Shown here: in pieces, positions 1 through 6,689 of the stretch | Layout: each line of letters starts with the position of its first letter | Numbering within the stretch: the first letter of the stretch is position 1 | Assembly: GCA_945869935.1 (NCBI GenBank) | Contig: CAMBSA010000098.1 | Span: forward strand, 1 to 6,851 | Reading direction: 5' to 3' | Source: Bordetella parapertussis | Lineage (GTDB): Bacteria; Pseudomonadota; Gammaproteobacteria; Burkholderiales; SG8-39 | Length of the DNA stretch: 6,851 nt | Position numbers and translations under genes: made by a program | The notes under the pieces: model-generated | Seen by the model: the letters and a program-made list of their open reading frames with translations, nothing else | What the model was told of the DNA's origin: nothing | Databases searched by the model: none

Positions 1-306
1 GTGGTGAAGAACAAGGTGGCGCCGCCCTTCCGCGAGGCGATATTCGACATTCTTTACGGCCGCGGCATCTCGCGCGAGGGCGAGGTCCTCGAGCTCGGCG
101 TCAACAACGGGTTCGTGGACAAGTCCGGCGCCTGGTACAACTACAAGAAGGACCGCATCGGCCAGGGCAAGGACAACGCGCGCGACTACCTCGTCGAACA
201 TCCCGAGATGTCAGCCGAAATCGAGGCGCGCATCCGCGAGAAACTGGGCGTCAAGAACCCCACCGCACTGGCCCCGGTCGCACCGGCTGCCGCCGAAGAA
301 GCCTGA
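1..306 (+). CDS. recA: RecA recombinase, C-terminal fragment (5' end outside window)
   Basis: This is the last 101 codons of RecA, the ATP-dependent strand-exchange protein that also triggers LexA self-cleavage. The window opens in frame with [13 protein letters not shown], the conserved stretch at the end of the core ATPase domain, so the GTG at position 1 is an internal valine and not a start. The C-terminal domain follows: [12 protein letters not shown], then [20 protein letters not shown] (residues 43-62), which in E. coli RecA lies in the lobe that captures duplex DNA. The ATP-binding Walker motifs lie upstream and cannot be seen. The protein ends in an Ala/Pro-rich tail ([13 protein letters not shown]) with only two acidic residues, unlike the strongly acidic E. 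coli tail. recX follows 66 nt downstream, as in many proteobacteria. Identification is secure from motif content. Confidence 0.97.
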   Translation: MVKNKVAPPFREAIFDILYGRGISREGEVLELGVNNGFVDKSGAWYNYKKDRIGQGKDNARDYLVEHPEMSAEIEARIREKLGVKNPTALAPVAPAAAEEA

Positions 307-310
307 GCGT

Positions 311-333
311 GATCACGGACCGCGCCGTGGATC
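311..333 (+). terminator. Hairpin between recA and recX (possible attenuator)
   Basis: GATC ACGG (311-318) pairs with CCGT and GATC (325-328 and 330-333), with G329 bulged and a six-base loop ACCGCG. It begins 4 nt after the recA stop. A C-run follows and there is no T-tract, so it is not a textbook Rho-independent terminator. In E. coli, recX is made by partial read-through of a terminator after recA. A similar attenuating role is inferred here from position only. Confidence 0.35.
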
Positions 334-372
334 GCCCCCCGGCCCGGTTCATCGTTCAGGCGGTGGCCTGAC

Positions 373-861
373 ATGGCCCGCGAACCGAGTCTGCGTGAGC
401 GGGCCTTGCTGTTTTTGGCGAGGCGCGAGCACACGCGTGATGAACTCGAGCGCAAGCTCAAATCGAAAGCCGAGGATCCCGCCTTGCTCGAGGCGCTGCT
501 CGACGAACTCGTGAGTACCGGCAAGCTCTCGGATGCGCGCTTCGCGGAGGCGCGAACCAACACGCTGTCGCGAAAGTTCGGCACCTCGCGCATCCTGCAC
601 GAGCTCAAGTCCAAGGGCGTGAGCGCGGAGGCGGCACAGCAGGCGGTCGAGGGGGCGCGTGCCACCGAGGTCACGCGTGCGCGGGAGACCTGGAAAAAGC
701 GCTTTCGCGCGCCCGCGACCACGCGGGAGGAAAAGGCCAAACAGATGCGGTTCCTCCAGTCGCGCGGGTTCTCGTTTGCAGCAATACGCGCCGCGGTGGA
801 TGGCGCGGCGGATGAGGAGATTGACGAAGCGCAAGGCGCGCCGGACGACGATGCGGGATGA
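373..861 (+). CDS. recX: RecX regulatory protein
   Basis: This encodes a 162-residue RecX-family protein, close to the usual bacterial length. RecX binds within the RecA filament groove, caps filament growth and limits strand exchange and SOS signalling in the cytoplasm. The tandem three-helix repeats are recognisable: REHTRDELERKLK (residues 18-30), LVSTGKLSDARFAEA (46-60), ILHELKSKGVS (74-84), and a third repeat around KQMRFLQSRGFSFAAIRAAV (123-142). The tail is acidic (DEEIDEAQGAPDDDAG). The ATG at 373 is chosen because GGTGG (362-366) sits 6 nt upstream and the conserved N-terminal helix starts at once. It lies 66 nt after recA on the same strand and is probably co-transcribed with it, while the next gene starts 33 nt after its stop. 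Family motifs and synteny agree. Confidence 0.95.
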   Translation: MAREPSLRERALLFLARREHTRDELERKLKSKAEDPALLEALLDELVSTGKLSDARFAEARTNTLSRKFGTSRILHELKSKGVSAEAAQQAVEGARATEVTRARETWKKRFRAPATTREEKAKQMRFLQSRGFSFAAIRAAVDGAADEEIDEAQGAPDDDAG

Positions 862-880
862 TGCCCGGCAAATGAAGATC

Positions 881-886
881 AGGGGA
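881..886 (+). promoter_or_regulatory. Shine-Dalgarno site of the VIT-family gene
   Basis: AGGGGA lies 8 nt upstream of the ATG at 895 and fixes that start. It is the clearest ribosome binding site in the first half of the window, which suggests this gene is initiated independently and not by coupling to recX. Confidence 0.6.
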
Positions 887-894
887 CATCGCGC

Positions 895-1917
895 ATGAGC
901 GCCGAGGGCTGGCAGGAGGAAATGCGCTCGGCCTATCTGTACCGGATAGCGGCCGACAGCGAAAAAGACACACCCCGGGAGGCGCTGTTTCGCGCGCTTG
1001 CGGGCGAGGCGGAGTCCCAGGCTGCCATCTGGGCGAGCCGCCAGGGGGGCAAGGTAGCGGGCGGGTACAAGCCTGATCTGCGCACCTGCATCGTCGCCTG
1101 GCTGGTGAAGCAGCGCGGTCCGCGCGCGATGCGCGGCGTGCTCTCTGCGATGAAGGTGCGGGGGCTGTCGATCTACACCCACGACGTACCCGGCCATCCG
1201 CAACTCACCTCGATCCAGGACATGGCCTCGCGCCACGAAGGGCCAACCGGCGGCGGCAACATGCGCGCGGCGGTGTTCGGCGTCAACGACGGGCTGATCT
1301 CGAACGTGAGCCTGATCCTCGGCGTCGCCGGAGCGGCAGCCGAGCCGAAAACCATTCTGCTGACGGGCATCGCCGGCCTTCTCGCCGGCGCGTTCTCGAT
1401 GGCGGCGGGCGAATGGGTATCGGTGCGCTCGCAGCGCGAGATGTACGAGCACCAGATCGCGCTGGAGAAGAACGAACTCGACGAATACCCGGAGGAAGAG
1501 GCGGGCGAACTCGCGTTGATCTATATCGCGCGCGGCATGAACCCGGTCGATGCGAAGCGTATCGCGGATGCGACCATCGCCGATCCCGAGCGGGCGCTCG
1601 CGGTGCTTGCGCGCGAGGAGCTCGGCCTCAACCCGGACGAACTCGGCTCGCCCTGGGGTGCGGCGATTTTTTCTTTCCTGTCGTTCGCTTTCGGCGCGGT
1701 CGTGCCCTTGCTGCCTTTCCTTTTCCTGAGCGGCGACTCGGCGCTCTATGGCGCGATCGGCCTGACCGGCGTAACGCTGTTCGGTGTCGGTAGCGTGATC
1801 AGCCTGTTCACTGGCCGCTCGGCGTGGCGCGACGGACTTCGCATGCTGCTGATCGGAGCAGGTGTCGGCGCAGTGACCTTCGGCATCGGCAAGCTGATCG
1901 GCGTGTCGATCGCATGA
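895..1917 (+). CDS. VIT1/CCC1-family metal transporter with N-terminal ferritin-like region
   Basis: This is a 340-residue inner-membrane protein of the VIT1/CCC1 family, which exports or stores Fe(II) or Mn(II). Residues 1-95 resemble the ferritin-like (erythrin) half of MbfA-type proteins: helix EEMRSAYLYRIAADSEKDTP, then LFRALAGEAESQAAIWA. The expected ExxH iron-ligand motif is absent, since the segment reads EAESQ (38-42). The VIT part begins at GGGNMRAAVFGVNDGLISN (119-137). Five predicted membrane segments lie at about 125-147, 152-175, 254-278, 283-306 and 313-338. Between the second and third is a Glu-rich cytoplasmic metal-binding region (about 176-252, including EKNELDEYPEEEAGEL). 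D132, M169 and E173 are candidate transport-path residues. The substrate cannot be told from sequence; iron or manganese efflux is the family inference. It lies 33 nt after recX, and its stop overlaps a possible minicistron. Confidence 0.88.
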   Translation: MSAEGWQEEMRSAYLYRIAADSEKDTPREALFRALAGEAESQAAIWASRQGGKVAGGYKPDLRTCIVAWLVKQRGPRAMRGVLSAMKVRGLSIYTHDVPGHPQLTSIQDMASRHEGPTGGGNMRAAVFGVNDGLISNVSLILGVAGAAAEPKTILLTGIAGLLAGAFSMAAGEWVSVRSQREMYEHQIALEKNELDEYPEEEAGELALIYIARGMNPVDAKRIADATIADPERALAVLAREELGLNPDELGSPWGAAIFSFLSFAFGAVVPLLPFLFLSGDSALYGAIGLTGVTLFGVGSVISLFTGRSAWRDGLRMLLIGAGVGAVTFGIGKLIGVSIA

Positions 1918-1965
1918 CGGGTGATCCGATGACGGGCGATCGCATGAACCGGGCGGTCGGATGAA
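1909..1965 (+). repeat. 15-17 bp tandem repeat across the VIT/CNT gene junction
   Basis: Four consecutive related units cover the end of the VIT gene and the start of the CNT gene. They are ATCGCATGACGGGTG (1909-1923), ATCCGATGACGGGCG (1924-1938), ATCGCATGAACCGGGCG (1939-1955), and a partial GTCGGATGAA (1956-1965). The consensus is ATCGSATGACGGGYG. Every unit contains ATGA. The first holds the VIT stop codon and the last the CNT start codon, so the array probably arose by duplication of the gene junction. Confidence 0.8.
1914..1964 (+). CDS. Possible 16-codon minicistron bridging two transporter genes
   Basis: The frame starting at ATG 1914 reads [16 protein letters not shown] and stops at 1962-1964. 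Its start overlaps the VIT stop (ATGA, 1914-1917), and its stop overlaps the ATG of the nucleoside transporter (ATGA, 1961-1964). The peptide has a five-residue repeat because the DNA is repetitive, and two further in-frame ATGs (1929, 1944) are available. It lacks its own Shine-Dalgarno site. If translated, it would most likely serve to hand terminating ribosomes from the upstream to the downstream gene. A chance reading frame produced by repeat duplication is the main alternative. Confidence 0.3.
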   Translation: MTGDPMTGDRMNRAVG

Positions 1966-3226
1966 TCATCCGGTGTTGCACAGTTTCCTCGGGTTCTTCG
2001 CGCTTCACGCGCTCGCCTGGGTGCTGTCGGAGCGCCGCGGGCGTTTCGCCGCGCGCCCGGTGTTCGCCGGCATGGTGCTCACGCTCGCGCTCGGCGGCGT
2101 GCTGCTCAAGGTGCCGATGGTGAGCGAGGCTTTCCTCGCGGCCAACAACCTGATCACCGTATTGCAGAACGCAACCGATGTCGGCACTTCGTTCGTGTTC
2201 GGCTACCTCGGCGGTGCGCCGCTGCCGTTTGCGGAGTCCTATCCCGGCTCGTCCTTCATTCTCGCCACCCGCGCGCTGCCGCTGGTGATCGTGGCCTCCG
2301 CGCTCTCGTCGCTGCTTTTCTACTGGGGGGTGCTCCCCTGGGTGGTGCGCGGCTTCGCCTGGGTGCTGGAGCGCACGATGGGCATCGGCGGGTCGGTGGG
2401 ACTCGCGGCCGCTGCCAACGTTTTCGTCGGCATGGTGGAGGCGCCGCTGTTCGTGCGGCCGTGGCTTGCGCGCATGACACGAAGCGAACTCTTCGTGACC
2501 ATGAGCTGCGGCATGGCGACGATCGCGGGGACCGTGATGGTCCTCTACGCCGGCATCCTCGGCAAGGTGATCCCCGACATCCTCGGCCATCTTCTGATCG
2601 CCTCGATTCTCGCCACGCCGGCGGCGATCGCGGTGTCGCTGCTGATGGTGCCGCCGGAGCGGAGCGAATCCGGGGCGGCGTCGCGCGAGGCGAGCCTGAT
2701 CCCGACTTCCGAGGCGCGTTCGACCATGGATGCGATCACCCGCGGCACGCTCGATGGCGCGTCGCTCTATATCAACATCGTGGCGATGCTGCTCGCGCTG
2801 GTGGCGCTGGTGGCGCTCGCCAACGGCGTGCTCGCCTGGTTCCCGCAGGTAGGCGATGCGCCGCTGACGCTGCAGCGCATGCTCGGATGGGTGATGGCGC
2901 CGCTGGTCTGGCTGATGGGCATTCCCTGGTCGGAGGCGGTGACCGCGGGCGCTCTGATGGGCACCAAGACGGTACTGAACGAGCTGATCGCCTACATTGA
3001 TCTTTCCAACCTGCCGCAGGACACGTTGTCCTCGCGTACCGAGTTGATCATGATCTACGCGATGTGCGGCTTCGCGAATCTAGGCAGCCTCGGCATCATG
3101 ATCGGCGGCCTGTGCACGATGGCGCCGGAGCGGCGCGACGACATCGTGGCGCTCGGCGCGCGCACGGTGATTTCCGGCACGCTCGCAACCTGTATCGCCG
3201 GCAGCGTGGTCGGGATCTTCTACTGA
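1961..3226 (+). CDS. Concentrative nucleoside transporter (CNT/NupC family)
   Basis: This encodes a 421-residue polytopic inner-membrane protein of the CNT family (TC 2.A.41), which imports nucleosides using Na+ or H+ gradients. The family core is clear: Gly-rich [19 protein letters not shown] (145-163), [19 protein letters not shown] (183-201), [15 protein letters not shown] (334-348) and [12 protein letters not shown] (369-380). By comparison with Vibrio cholerae CNT, N153 and T187/I188 match the sodium site, while E160, E341, N373 and S376 match the acidic and ribose-binding residues. The base-contacting Gln-Thr pair is replaced by M158-V159. I recall similar GMVEAPL sequences in other proteobacterial homologues, so this appears to be a subfamily trait and the cargo may differ. 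A hydrophilic stretch (232-256) separates membrane blocks. ATG 1961 is chosen because the first membrane segment begins within a few residues. No strong Shine-Dalgarno site is visible, which fits coupling to upstream translation. Confidence 0.92.
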   Translation: MNHPVLHSFLGFFALHALAWVLSERRGRFAARPVFAGMVLTLALGGVLLKVPMVSEAFLAANNLITVLQNATDVGTSFVFGYLGGAPLPFAESYPGSSFILATRALPLVIVASALSSLLFYWGVLPWVVRGFAWVLERTMGIGGSVGLAAAANVFVGMVEAPLFVRPWLARMTRSELFVTMSCGMATIAGTVMVLYAGILGKVIPDILGHLLIASILATPAAIAVSLLMVPPERSESGAASREASLIPTSEARSTMDAITRGTLDGASLYINIVAMLLALVALVALANGVLAWFPQVGDAPLTLQRMLGWVMAPLVWLMGIPWSEAVTAGALMGTKTVLNELIAYIDLSNLPQDTLSSRTELIMIYAMCGFANLGSLGIMIGGLCTMAPERRDDIVALGARTVISGTLATCIAGSVVGIFY

Positions 3227-3232
3227 AAACCT

Positions 3233-3283
3233 GCCCTGGCGGTGCGGCGGCGTGCACAGCGCCATCGTGCACCGCAGCAGGGC
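3233..3283 (+). terminator. Large hairpin downstream of the nucleoside transporter gene
   Basis: GCCCTGGCGGTGC (3233-3245) pairs with GCACCGC (3269-3275) and CAGGGC (3278-3283), giving 13 base pairs with a two-base AG bulge. GGCG (3249-3252) and CGCC (3260-3263) can add an inner stem. It begins 6 nt after the transporter stop. No T-tract follows, so classical intrinsic termination is not supported; a mRNA 3'-end stabiliser or Rho-assisted end is possible. Confidence 0.45.
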
Positions 3284-3296
3284 ACGGCTAGAGCAT

Positions 3297-3325
3297 TTGC
3301 TTCCCTCGCCGAATGGCGGGAAAAT
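3297..3325 (+). promoter_or_regulatory. Likely sigma-70-type promoter for alaS, with palindrome
   Basis: TTGCTT (3297-3302) and GAAAAT (3320-3325) form a -35/-10 pair with 17 bp spacing. The match to consensus is partial (3/6 and 4/6). The block GGGAAAATCCCG resembles promoters I have seen repeatedly in betaproteobacteria. The -10 element lies in a perfect inverted repeat, CGGGA AAA TCCCG (3317-3329). The inferred leader before the alaS ATG would be only about 25 nt. Confidence 0.45.
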
Positions 3326-3356
3326 CCCGAACTTTCAGACATTTGCGGTGCTCCCC

Positions 3357-5972
3357 ATGAAGTCGTCCGAGATTCGCTCCAAATTCCTCCAGTACTTCGA
3401 GAAGCAGGGCCACACGGTGGTCGCCTCCAGCGCGCTCGTGCCGGGCAACGACCCGACGCTCCTCTTTACGAATTCGGGCATGGTGCAGTTCAAGGACGTG
3501 TTCGTCGGCAAGGAGCAGCGCCCCTACAAGCGCGCCACCACCTCGCAGCGCAGCGTGCGCGCCGGCGGCAAGCACAACGATCTCGAGAACGTCGGTTACA
3601 CCGCGCGGCACCACACCTTCTTCGAGATGCTGGGAAATTTTTCCTTCGGCGACTACTTCAAGCACGACGCGATCCGTTTTGCCTGGGACCTGCTCACCGG
3701 CGTGTACGGTCTGGACAAACAGAAGCTCTGGGTGACGGTCTATCACGAGGACGACGAGGCCTGGGACATCTGGGCGAAGGAAATCGGCGTGCCGGCCGAG
3801 CGGATCGTGCGCATCGGCGACAACAAGGGCGCGCGCTACGCGTCCGACAACTTCTGGCAGATGGCGGACACCGGTCCCTGCGGCCCGTGCACCGAGATCT
3901 TCTACGACCACGGTCCCGAGGTGGCGGGCGGCCCGCCCGGATCGCCGGACCAGGACGGCGACCGCTACATCGAGATCTGGAACCTTGTTTTCATGCAGTT
4001 CGATCGCCAGCCCAACGGCGACATGCCGCGCCTGCCCAAGCCCTGCGTGGACACCGGCATGGGGCTGGAGCGGATCGCGGCGGTGCTGCAACATGTGCAC
4101 TCGAACTACGAGATCGATCTGTTCGTGAATCTGATCGGCGCCGCGGGACGCGAGACGGGATGCAAGGACCTTGCGGACAATTCGCTGAAAGTCATCGCCG
4201 ACCACATTCGCGCCTGTTCCTTCCTGATCGTCGACGGCGTGATCCCCGGCAACGAAGGCCGCGGCTATGTGCTTCGCCGGATCATCCGCCGCGCGCTGCG
4301 CCACGGCCACAAGCTTGGCCAGAAGCAGCCCTTCTTTCACAGGATCGTCAAGGACCTCGTCGCCGAGATGGGCGAGGCCTATCCCGAGCTTGCGCAGGCG
4401 GAGTCGCGCGTGGCGGCGGTGTTGCGCCAGGAAGAGGAGCGCTTCGGCGAGACGCTGGAGAACGGCATGCGCATCCTCGAAGCAGCGCTGCATCGCGAGG
4501 ACCGGATGCTCGATGGCGAGACGGTATTCCAGCTCTATGACACCTACGGATTCCCGGTGGACCTCACCGCCGACATCGCACGCGAACGAGACATCACCCT
4601 CGACATGGCGGGTTTCGAGGCGGCGATGTCGCGCCAGCGCGAACAGGCGCGCGCGGCGGGCAAGTTCAAGGCGAGCGCGGGCGTCGAGTACTCGGGGGAA
4701 AAGACAAGCTTCACCGGTTACGAAAAGCTCGTGGACGCCGGCCGCGTCACCGCCCTGTACGTGGATGGCGCAAGCGTGGGCGACATTACCTCCGGCCAGC
4801 AGGCGATCGTGGTGCTCGATGTCACGCCGTTCTACGCCGAGTCGGGCGGGCAGGTGGGCGATAGCGGGGAGCTCGTCTCGGCGGGCGGCACCTTCGAAGC
4901 GACGGACACGCAGAAGATCCATTCCGATGTTTTCGGACACAACGGTGTGCTTCGCACCGGCAGCCTGAAAGTGGGCGATCGCGTCGAGGCGAAAGTGGAC
5001 ACCGAGTCGCGCCGCCGCACGATGCGCAACCATTCGGTGACGCACCTGATGCACAAGGCGCTGCGCGAAGTGCTCGGCCCGCACGTGCAGCAGAAGGGCT
5101 CGCTCGTCGATCCGGACAAGACGCGCTTCGACTTCGCGCACGACAAGCCGCTCTCGGACGAGGAGGTCCGCCGGGTGGAGCTGATCGTCAACGGCGAGAT
5201 CATGGGCAACGCGGCGACGCGCGCGCAGATCATGTCGATCGAAGAGGCGCAGAAGACCGGCGCGACGATGTTGTTTGGCGAGAAGTACGGCGACGAGGTG
5301 CGGGTGCTCGACATCGGCTCTTCGCGTGAATTCTGCGGCGGCACGCACGTGGAACGCACCGGCGACATCGGCGTGTTCAAGATCTATTCCGAGGGCGGCG
5401 TGGCCGCGGGCGTGCGGCGGGTCGAGGCGACCACCGGCGGCACCGCGCTTGCAATGATGAATTCCCAGTTGCAGGAGTTCCATGAGGTGGCAAAGCAGGT
5501 TCGCGCCACCACCGGGGCCGGCATGGTCGAGCGTGCAGTGAACGCGCTGCTCGAGGAAAAGAAGGTGCTCGAGAAGGAGCTTGCCCGCCTGAAATCGAAG
5601 ATGGCCTCCTCACAGGGAGATGACCTCGCCGGTCAGGCGGCGGATGTGAAGGGTGCGAAAGTGCTTGCGGCGGTGCTAGAGGGCGCGGACGTAAAGACGC
5701 TCCGCGAGACGCTGGACAAGCTCAAGGACAAGCTCAAGAGCGCGGCGATCGTGCTCGGGGCGGTCGAGGGCGGCAAGGTGAGCCTGATCGCGGGTGTCAC
5801 CGCTGATCTCACCTCGAAGGTGAAAGCCGGCGAACTCGTGAATTTTGTCGCGCAGCAGGTGGGCGGCAAGGGTGGCGGCCGCCCGGACATGGCGCAGGCG
5901 GGCGGGACCGATGCCTCGAAACTGCCGGCTGCACTCGCCTCGGTCAGGGACTGGGTCGCCGGGAAACTCTGA
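3357..5972 (+). CDS. alaS: Alanyl-tRNA synthetase
   Basis: This encodes a complete cytoplasmic class II synthetase that charges tRNA-Ala and edits mischarged Ser and Gly. It has 871 residues against 876 in E. coli. In order, it has the catalytic core with motif 2 [19 protein letters not shown] (84-102), [10 protein letters not shown] (171-180) and motif 3 [10 protein letters not shown] (231-240); a tRNA-recognition helical domain with [15 protein letters not shown]; and an editing domain with zinc ligands H559 and H563 (HSVTH), C660 and H664 (CGGTH). A coiled segment ([18 protein letters not shown]) leads to the C-Ala domain ending with [15 protein letters not shown] (836-850). All key residues are present. 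The frame is open back to a GTG at 3252, but ATG 3357 fits the family N-terminus ([15 protein letters not shown]). The ribosome binding site is weak. The gene follows a hairpin and a likely promoter of its own. Confidence 0.98.
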   Translation: MKSSEIRSKFLQYFEKQGHTVVASSALVPGNDPTLLFTNSGMVQFKDVFVGKEQRPYKRATTSQRSVRAGGKHNDLENVGYTARHHTFFEMLGNFSFGDYFKHDAIRFAWDLLTGVYGLDKQKLWVTVYHEDDEAWDIWAKEIGVPAERIVRIGDNKGARYASDNFWQMADTGPCGPCTEIFYDHGPEVAGGPPGSPDQDGDRYIEIWNLVFMQFDRQPNGDMPRLPKPCVDTGMGLERIAAVLQHVHSNYEIDLFVNLIGAAGRETGCKDLADNSLKVIADHIRACSFLIVDGVIPGNEGRGYVLRRIIRRALRHGHKLGQKQPFFHRIVKDLVAEMGEAYPELAQAESRVAAVLRQEEERFGETLENGMRILEAALHREDRMLDGETVFQLYDTYGFPVDLTADIARERDITLDMAGFEAAMSRQREQARAAGKFKASAGVEYSGEKTSFTGYEKLVDAGRVTALYVDGASVGDITSGQQAIVVLDVTPFYAESGGQVGDSGELVSAGGTFEATDTQKIHSDVFGHNGVLRTGSLKVGDRVEAKVDTESRRRTMRNHSVTHLMHKALREVLGPHVQQKGSLVDPDKTRFDFAHDKPLSDEEVRRVELIVNGEIMGNAATRAQIMSIEEAQKTGATMLFGEKYGDEVRVLDIGSSREFCGGTHVERTGDIGVFKIYSEGGVAAGVRRVEATTGGTALAMMNSQLQEFHEVAKQVRATTGAGMVERAVNALLEEKKVLEKELARLKSKMASSQGDDLAGQAADVKGAKVLAAVLEGADVKTLRETLDKLKDKLKSAAIVLGAVEGGKVSLIAGVTADLTSKVKAGELVNFVAQQVGGKGGGRPDMAQAGGTDASKLPAALASVRDWVAGKL

Positions 5973-5973
5973 G

Positions 5974-6001
5974 CCGCCGACGAGGGTTCGTTCAGCGGCG
6001 G
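5974..6001. terminator. Hairpin between convergent alaS and prepilin genes
   Basis: CCGCCG (5974-5979) pairs with CGGCGG (5996-6001), and inside it ACGA (5980-5983) pairs with TCGT (5988-5991) around a GGGT loop, leaving a four-base TCAG bulge. It almost fills the 30-nt gap between the two stop codons and could serve both strands. Neither side has a T-tract, so termination strength is uncertain. Confidence 0.4.
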
Positions 6002-6002
6002 T

Positions 6003-6509
6003 TCAGTTCACCACACCGGTCTGGGTGTCGTAGGTGAATTCGACGAAGGGCGTGATGTCGAGATAGCGATAACGGCAGGTCTCGCCCGACGCGAACGCCC
6101 GGTAGGTGGCATTGCCCGCGCCGCCTGTCTGGATCGACGGGGCCGGTTGCAGGATGGCGTTCCACAGGCGCAGGCAACGCGCCGGCTGGCCGCCGATGAC
6201 GTTCTGGTTGTTGGTGTCGGTGGGAAAACAGGCGTTGTTGAAATCGACATTCCCATTGCCATAGCCGGGGAGATTGTCCCGATTGCGCCAGAGCGAAGTG
6301 AAACAGGCAAGTTGCGCAATCCGGACCGCCTTTTCGAACGCTTCTTCGGTCGCGTCTATCGAGGTTTCTTTTGCGAAACCGACGATGTCGAACATCTTGG
6401 GCGCGGCCACGCCGCCGAGCACGGCGAGGATCGCCATGACGCAGACCAGTTCAATCAACGTGAAGCCTGATGCGCGAATATCGGACGTGTACTCGTCGGC
6501 GTTTTTCAT
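6003..6509 (-). CDS. Type IV prepilin-like protein (MSHA-type minor pilin candidate)
   Basis: This encodes a 168-residue prepilin. A 15-residue leader ends in Gly, followed by the prepilin peptidase/N-methylation signal G|FTLIELVCVMAILAVLGGVAAP (cut after G15, mature F16, and Glu20 at +5). The hydrophobic helix of about 20 residues anchors the subunit in the inner membrane before assembly. The remainder is a soluble pilin head rich in Asn and Gly, with cysteines at 69, 94, 112 and 145 that could form disulfides, plus an unusual C23 inside the helix. The end, CRYRYLDITPFVEFTYDTQTGVV (145-167), resembles MSHA-type pilins. Pseudopilins of type II secretion or a minor type IV pilin are alternatives. 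It stands alone, convergent with alaS, and no pilus assembly genes are visible here. The Shine-Dalgarno site before ATG 6509 is weak. Confidence 0.88.
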   Translation of the reverse strand: MKNADEYTSDIRASGFTLIELVCVMAILAVLGGVAAPKMFDIVGFAKETSIDATEEAFEKAVRIAQLACFTSLWRNRDNLPGYGNGNVDFNNACFPTDTNNQNVIGGQPARCLRLWNAILQPAPSIQTGGAGNATYRAFASGETCRYRYLDITPFVEFTYDTQTGVVN

Positions 6510-6689
6510 AGTCTAATCGTGCGGGCGGTGTCGTTCGGCATGGGGTCTGCGTGGGCTTGTCAGAATGCCGGCGGCAGGGCTTGCGAAGCGCCGTCAGTGG
6601 CGATTCAACTTGTGCTTTGTGCTGCAGGGTGTCTGTGCGCTGCAGATCTTAGTCAGCTAATTGTAAGGTTTGACTCCAAGGGTGACCAT
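6510..6689. other. Divergent intergenic region with small inverted and direct repeats
   Basis: This region separates the minus-strand prepilin gene from the plus-strand exported-protein gene, so both promoters should lie here. I could not assign a confident -35/-10 pair or sigma-54 site for either. It holds two short inverted repeats, TGCCG G CGGCA (6566-6576) and GCTT GCG AAGC (6579-6589), and two CTGCAG hexamers 18 bp apart (6622-6627, 6640-6645), each preceded by TGTGC. It is less GC-rich toward its right end. Confidence 0.5.
6678..6684 (+). promoter_or_regulatory. Shine-Dalgarno site of the terminal gene
   Basis: AAGGGTG lies just upstream of ATG 6690, with 7 nt between the GGG run and the start. 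It supports this start and the reality of the truncated gene. Confidence 0.6.

Noticed and set aside
1..3. GTG at position 1 as a gene start
   Set aside because: The reading frame matches an internal RecA segment; the gene simply enters from outside the window.
349..1452. A 367-codon minus-strand frame across recX and the VIT gene
   Set aside because: Antisense shadow with Arg/His/Ala-rich composition, overlapping two well-supported genes.
3252..3356. A 35-residue N-terminal extension of alaS from GTG 3252
   Set aside because: The sequence lacks similarity to AlaRS, spans the hairpin and promoter, and the family N-terminus begins at ATG 3357.
3242..4540. A 432-codon plus-strand frame overlapping the first half of alaS
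   Set aside because: Shifted-frame shadow of alaS; Arg-rich with no domain, and alaS itself is intact with all catalytic motifs.
3288..5483. A 731-codon open frame on the minus strand opposite alaS
   Set aside because: It lies wholly antisense to a certain alaS gene, has low-complexity His/Arg/Ala composition and no recognisable domain. GC-rich codon bias produces such frames.
6551..6580. Sigma-54 promoter for the prepilin gene
   Set aside because: GG and GC pairs on the minus strand are 11 bp apart instead of 10, and the flanking bases do not match TGGCAC-N5-TTGC.
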